From NCBI GenBank assembly GCA_002307315.1, contig DBTZ01000060.1, forward strand, positions 62,001 through 126,000: 64,000 nucleotides of DNA, in the 5' to 3' direction. Below the pieces are notes generated by a model, which saw nothing but the letters and a program-made list of their open reading frames with translations, was not told the DNA's origin and searched no databases. Below, piece after piece: positions 62,012 through 64,000 of the stretch (positions are counted from its first letter, which is position 1; every line of letters begins with the position of its first letter). The position numbers and the translations under genes were made by a program. The stretch comes from Alphaproteobacteria bacterium UBA1303 (GTDB lineage Bacteria; Pseudomonadota; Alphaproteobacteria; Micropepsales; Micropepsaceae).

Positions 62012-62086
62012 TGGTAGCAGCGGAGGGATTTGAACCCCCGACCAAGGGATTATGATTCCCCTGCTCTACCGCTGAGCTACGCTGCC
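62012..62086 (-). tRNA. tRNA-Met (anticodon CAT, elongator)
   Basis: Read leftward: acceptor GGCAGCG pairs with CGCTGCT, the D-arm is GCTCAGCGGTAGAGC, the anticodon arm is GGGGA-ATCATAA-TCCCT, the T-arm is GGGGG-TTCAAAT-CCCTC, and the end is ACCA. The anticodon is CAT. The GGAATCATAATCC-like arm and GTAGCTCAG region match alphaproteobacterial elongator tRNA-Met better than tRNA-Ile2. CCA is encoded. Confidence 0.93.
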
Positions 62087-62221
62087 AAGCCCGGAAGGCT
62101 AGGATGTAAAAGCGGGCGCACCGGCTGTCAAGCCACCGGGCGGCAGGGCCCCGAGCCCCGCCTGGGGCGAGCTCCCCTCCTGCGGCCCCATACCTTGCCG
62201 CAGCGACCGGCGGAAGAGCGA

Positions 62222-63160
62222 TCAACTCAGGTAATCGAGCAGCGAGATGTCGTTGAGCGTAGAGGTAACCTGCACCACCGCCTGCAACGCGGTCTGGGCG
62301 TTCGTCAGATTGTCGGCCGCCGTCGCCATATCGACGTCTTCGATGTCGGAGACGAAGCCTTTGTACATCGTCAACATCGTCGTCTGGGTATCGGACGCAT
62401 CCTTAAGCGAACTGTAAACGTCGCCGTTTTTGCCTTCGATGCCGGTGATCGAACTGTAGGCTTTGGTGACGTCGGAATCGAAGGTGGAAAGAAAATTCTG
62501 CTGATCGACACTCAGCGATGTCCCAAAGTCGCCGTTGTCGCTGATGTAGGTGGCGTAGCTCTGAATGATCGACAGAATATCGGTGCCGACATCGGAAGCC
62601 CGCACGCCGATGTCGGTCGATTGCGTGTCCGATGTCTGCACCGACTTTATGCTGGTGCCGTCGGTAAAAACGTCGGATATGTCGGTCAAGCTGGCACTCG
62701 TCACATCGTCGAGTGTAGATGCCGCCACCGGTGCCGAGGAATTGTTGCCGCCGCCGAAGACGTAATTGCCGCTGGAATCCTGGGAATTCAGCAGCGACGC
62801 GATTTGGGTCAGGGCGGACTGCACCGCGTCGGTCAGGCTCGTGGCATCGCCGGAGGAAATCGCATCGCCGATCGAGGACTTCAGATCGCTGACCGCGGTA
62901 TCGATTTGCGAAAGATAGGTGTCCTGCAATCCGACCTGGCTGATGGCAAGCGTAGTGGCGGCCTGATAGGCGGCGGTGCGGTTGACCACCGCGCGCGCCG
63001 ATTCCAGCGCCTGCACCTGCGAGCCGTAGCCGGAGTAGGTGGTGGACACCTGACCGCTCGCCACCTGCGAAGAGTACTGCGCGACCTTGGCCTCAGACTT
63101 GAGCATCTGGCTGGTCATGTACGTGGTTTGATTGCTGGTGGCGACGCGATCGACAGACAT
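62222..63160 (-). CDS. flgL: Flagellar hook-associated protein 3 (hook-filament junction)
   Basis: A 312-residue flagellin-superfamily protein. The N-terminal helix region (VATSNQTTYMTSQMLKSEAK, ASGQVSTTYSGYGSQVQALE) and the C-terminal helices (DVDMATAADNLTNAQTALQA, then TLNDISLLDYL) pack together in the junction. The middle (about 120-230) is Ser/Thr/Asp-rich and variable. It is 10 bases after flgK, with which it forms the junction between hook and filament. Confidence 0.92.
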   Translation of the reverse strand: MSVDRVATSNQTTYMTSQMLKSEAKVAQYSSQVASGQVSTTYSGYGSQVQALESARAVVNRTAAYQAATTLAISQVGLQDTYLSQIDTAVSDLKSSIGDAISSGDATSLTDAVQSALTQIASLLNSQDSSGNYVFGGGNNSSAPVAASTLDDVTSASLTDISDVFTDGTSIKSVQTSDTQSTDIGVRASDVGTDILSIIQSYATYISDNGDFGTSLSVDQQNFLSTFDSDVTKAYSSITGIEGKNGDVYSSLKDASDTQTTMLTMYKGFVSDIEDVDMATAADNLTNAQTALQAVVQVTSTLNDISLLDYLS

Positions 63161-63170
63161 GTTTCACCTA

Positions 63171-64000
63171 TCAGGAGGATGTTGCGCTCAGCAGAGTGTC
63201 GTAAAGATCCGTGAGGGTCGTGACCAAGCGAGCGGACGCATTGTAGGCTTGCTGATAGACCACCATATTCGCCAGCTCCTCGTCGAGGTTGACGCCTTCG
63301 ACGGACGATTGCAGCGATTGGGCCGTGGTCAGTCGGTCGCTTTGGGTACTGTAGTTGCTCTCGGCATCCGATGATCGGGATGCGATATCCTGATATACTA
63401 GGCTTGAATACCCGCTGAGCGACGTCGACTGGGCATTCAAGCCGCCCGCGGCGGCAACCGCGATTTTTGCGGTTTCCACGCCTTCCAGCGCCACCGCGCC
63501 CGAAACGTCGCCGCTACCGACGGCCGTGTCGCCAACATCGGTCGATGCCAGATCGGTTTCGGCGATCGGCAACGTTTTCTCGCTCAGACCGCTCTTGACC
63601 GCAATGGTACCGGCATAGGACGCCGTCGTATTGGTGCCGATGCCGAAAAACCCGGTGATGCTGACGCCGGTATCGCCGCGTTCGGTATTGTCCGCATTGA
63701 CGAACAGGCTGCAACCGGAATAGTTCTTCGATAGCTCGATGTCGATCGAACCGTCGTCATTCACGCTGAACCCGACGGCGCCGTCGGTCGCCGTACCGAG
63801 CTGATCCAGCACGCTATCGATCGAGGTGCCGGAGTCGATCGCTACGCTATAGGTTTTGACGGTGTTGCCGCTTTGGTCGACCAATGAAAAGGCGATGACG
63901 TTGTCGCTGCCCGTCAACCCGGCATCGTCGCCACCGTCGACGCCGGTCGCAGTAGCGGTCGGGATAGCGCAGGAAAACAGATCGTTGAGCCCGAACAAAT
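63171..64000 (-). CDS. flgK: Flagellar hook-associated protein 1, C-terminal part
   Basis: About 276 C-terminal residues are visible; the gene runs past the right edge of the window. The end SVEGVNLDEELANMVVYQQA, followed by YNASARLVTTLTDLYDTLL, is the FlgK signature helix. The Ser/Thr/Gly/Asp-rich region upstream is the variable outer domain. It is followed by flgL in the same operon, as is usual. Confidence 0.9.
   Translation of the reverse strand, partial: LFGLNDLFSCAIPTATATGVDGGDDAGLTGSDNVIAFSLVDQSGNTVKTYSVAIDSGTSIDSVLDQLGTATDGAVGFSVNDDGSIDIELSKNYSGCSLFVNADNTERGDTGVSITGFFGIGTNTTASYAGTIAVKSGLSEKTLPIAETDLASTDVGDTAVGSGDVSGAVALEGVETAKIAVAAAGGLNAQSTSLSGYSSLVYQDIASRSSDAESNYSTQSDRLTTAQSLQSSVEGVNLDEELANMVVYQQAYNASARLVTTLTDLYDTLLSATSS

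Noticed and set aside
62012..62086. tRNA-Ile2 with CAT anticodon
   Set aside because: The anticodon stem and the GTAGCTCAG region fit elongator tRNA-Met of alphaproteobacteria better; modification by TilS cannot be seen from DNA.

Overview
The window looks like a chromosomal segment of a flagellated alphaproteobacterium that degrades plant polysaccharides. The evidence is the high GC content, a circularly permuted two-piece tmRNA of the alphaproteobacterial type, an alpha-type SspB, an NsrR-like Rrf2 regulator, CtrA-like boxes beside flagellar genes, a cytochrome bc1 operon with short cytochrome c1, and an L-arabinose/D-galactose dehydrogenase of the Azospirillum type. The genus cannot be fixed from the sequence. 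A Rhizomicrobium/Micropepsaceae-like organism would fit, but that is a guess. No phage, insertion-sequence transposase, plasmid or CRISPR signature is present. The accessory character comes from a large sugar-utilisation island and from many small structured repeats.

Layout. 0-5.3 kb: housekeeping run prs (3' end), AI-2E exporter, rplY, pth, ychF, bioB. 5.2-8.4 kb (minus): methylthioadenosine salvage operon mtnP-apt-GST-mtnA. 8.8-11.2 kb (minus): fumC, sspB and the tmRNA gene ssrA, so the tag RNA and the adaptor that reads the tag are neighbours. 11.2-14.8 kb: thyA-GNAT-folA, a secreted small protein, a HAD phosphatase and an NsrR-like regulator. 14.8-39.6 kb: sugar island with a GntR/FCD regulator, secreted GH51, GH27, GH31 and GH3 enzymes, two aldose epimerases (one exported, one cytosolic), araA-araB-araD, a Na+/sugar symporter, an L-arabinose/D-galactose dehydrogenase, a LacI regulator, an MFS sugar porter, an unrecognised secreted 618-aa protein and a two-domain retropepsin-like protein. 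40.2-45 kb (minus): efp-suhB-OmpA-like, fbaA, thiE. 44.7-48 kb: petABC (bc1 complex) behind a DEDDh exonuclease; then trmL and a TerC-family protein. 49.3-51 kb: CCA-adding enzyme and a Nudix hydrolase. 51.2-57.8 kb: MoxR-DUF58-BatA/DUF4159-VWA-like operon. 58-60.5 kb: sulfotransferase, GNAT, Nudix and a degenerate receiver protein. 60.7-64 kb: motA, a small membrane protein, tRNA-Met, flgL and the 3' part of flgK.

How the parts work together. In the sugar island the exported glycosidases should release L-arabinose, D-galactose and other sugars from hemicellulose, arabinan or arabinogalactan. Mutarotases equilibrate anomers on both sides of the membrane, the SSS and MFS carriers import the sugars, and AraA/AraB/AraD convert arabinose to D-xylulose 5-phosphate. 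A dehydrogenase could open a parallel oxidative route. Operator-like palindromes are visible: a perfect FadR-type site before the GH51 gene and two LacI-type sites, one before the LacI gene and one before the MFS gene.

Small interspersed repeats occur at about ten places between genes. They share a nested-hairpin architecture in which stem sequences change but pairing is kept. One ~132-bp element sits inside another repeat with a TA duplication, and one repeat supplies the C-terminal codons of a Nudix gene.
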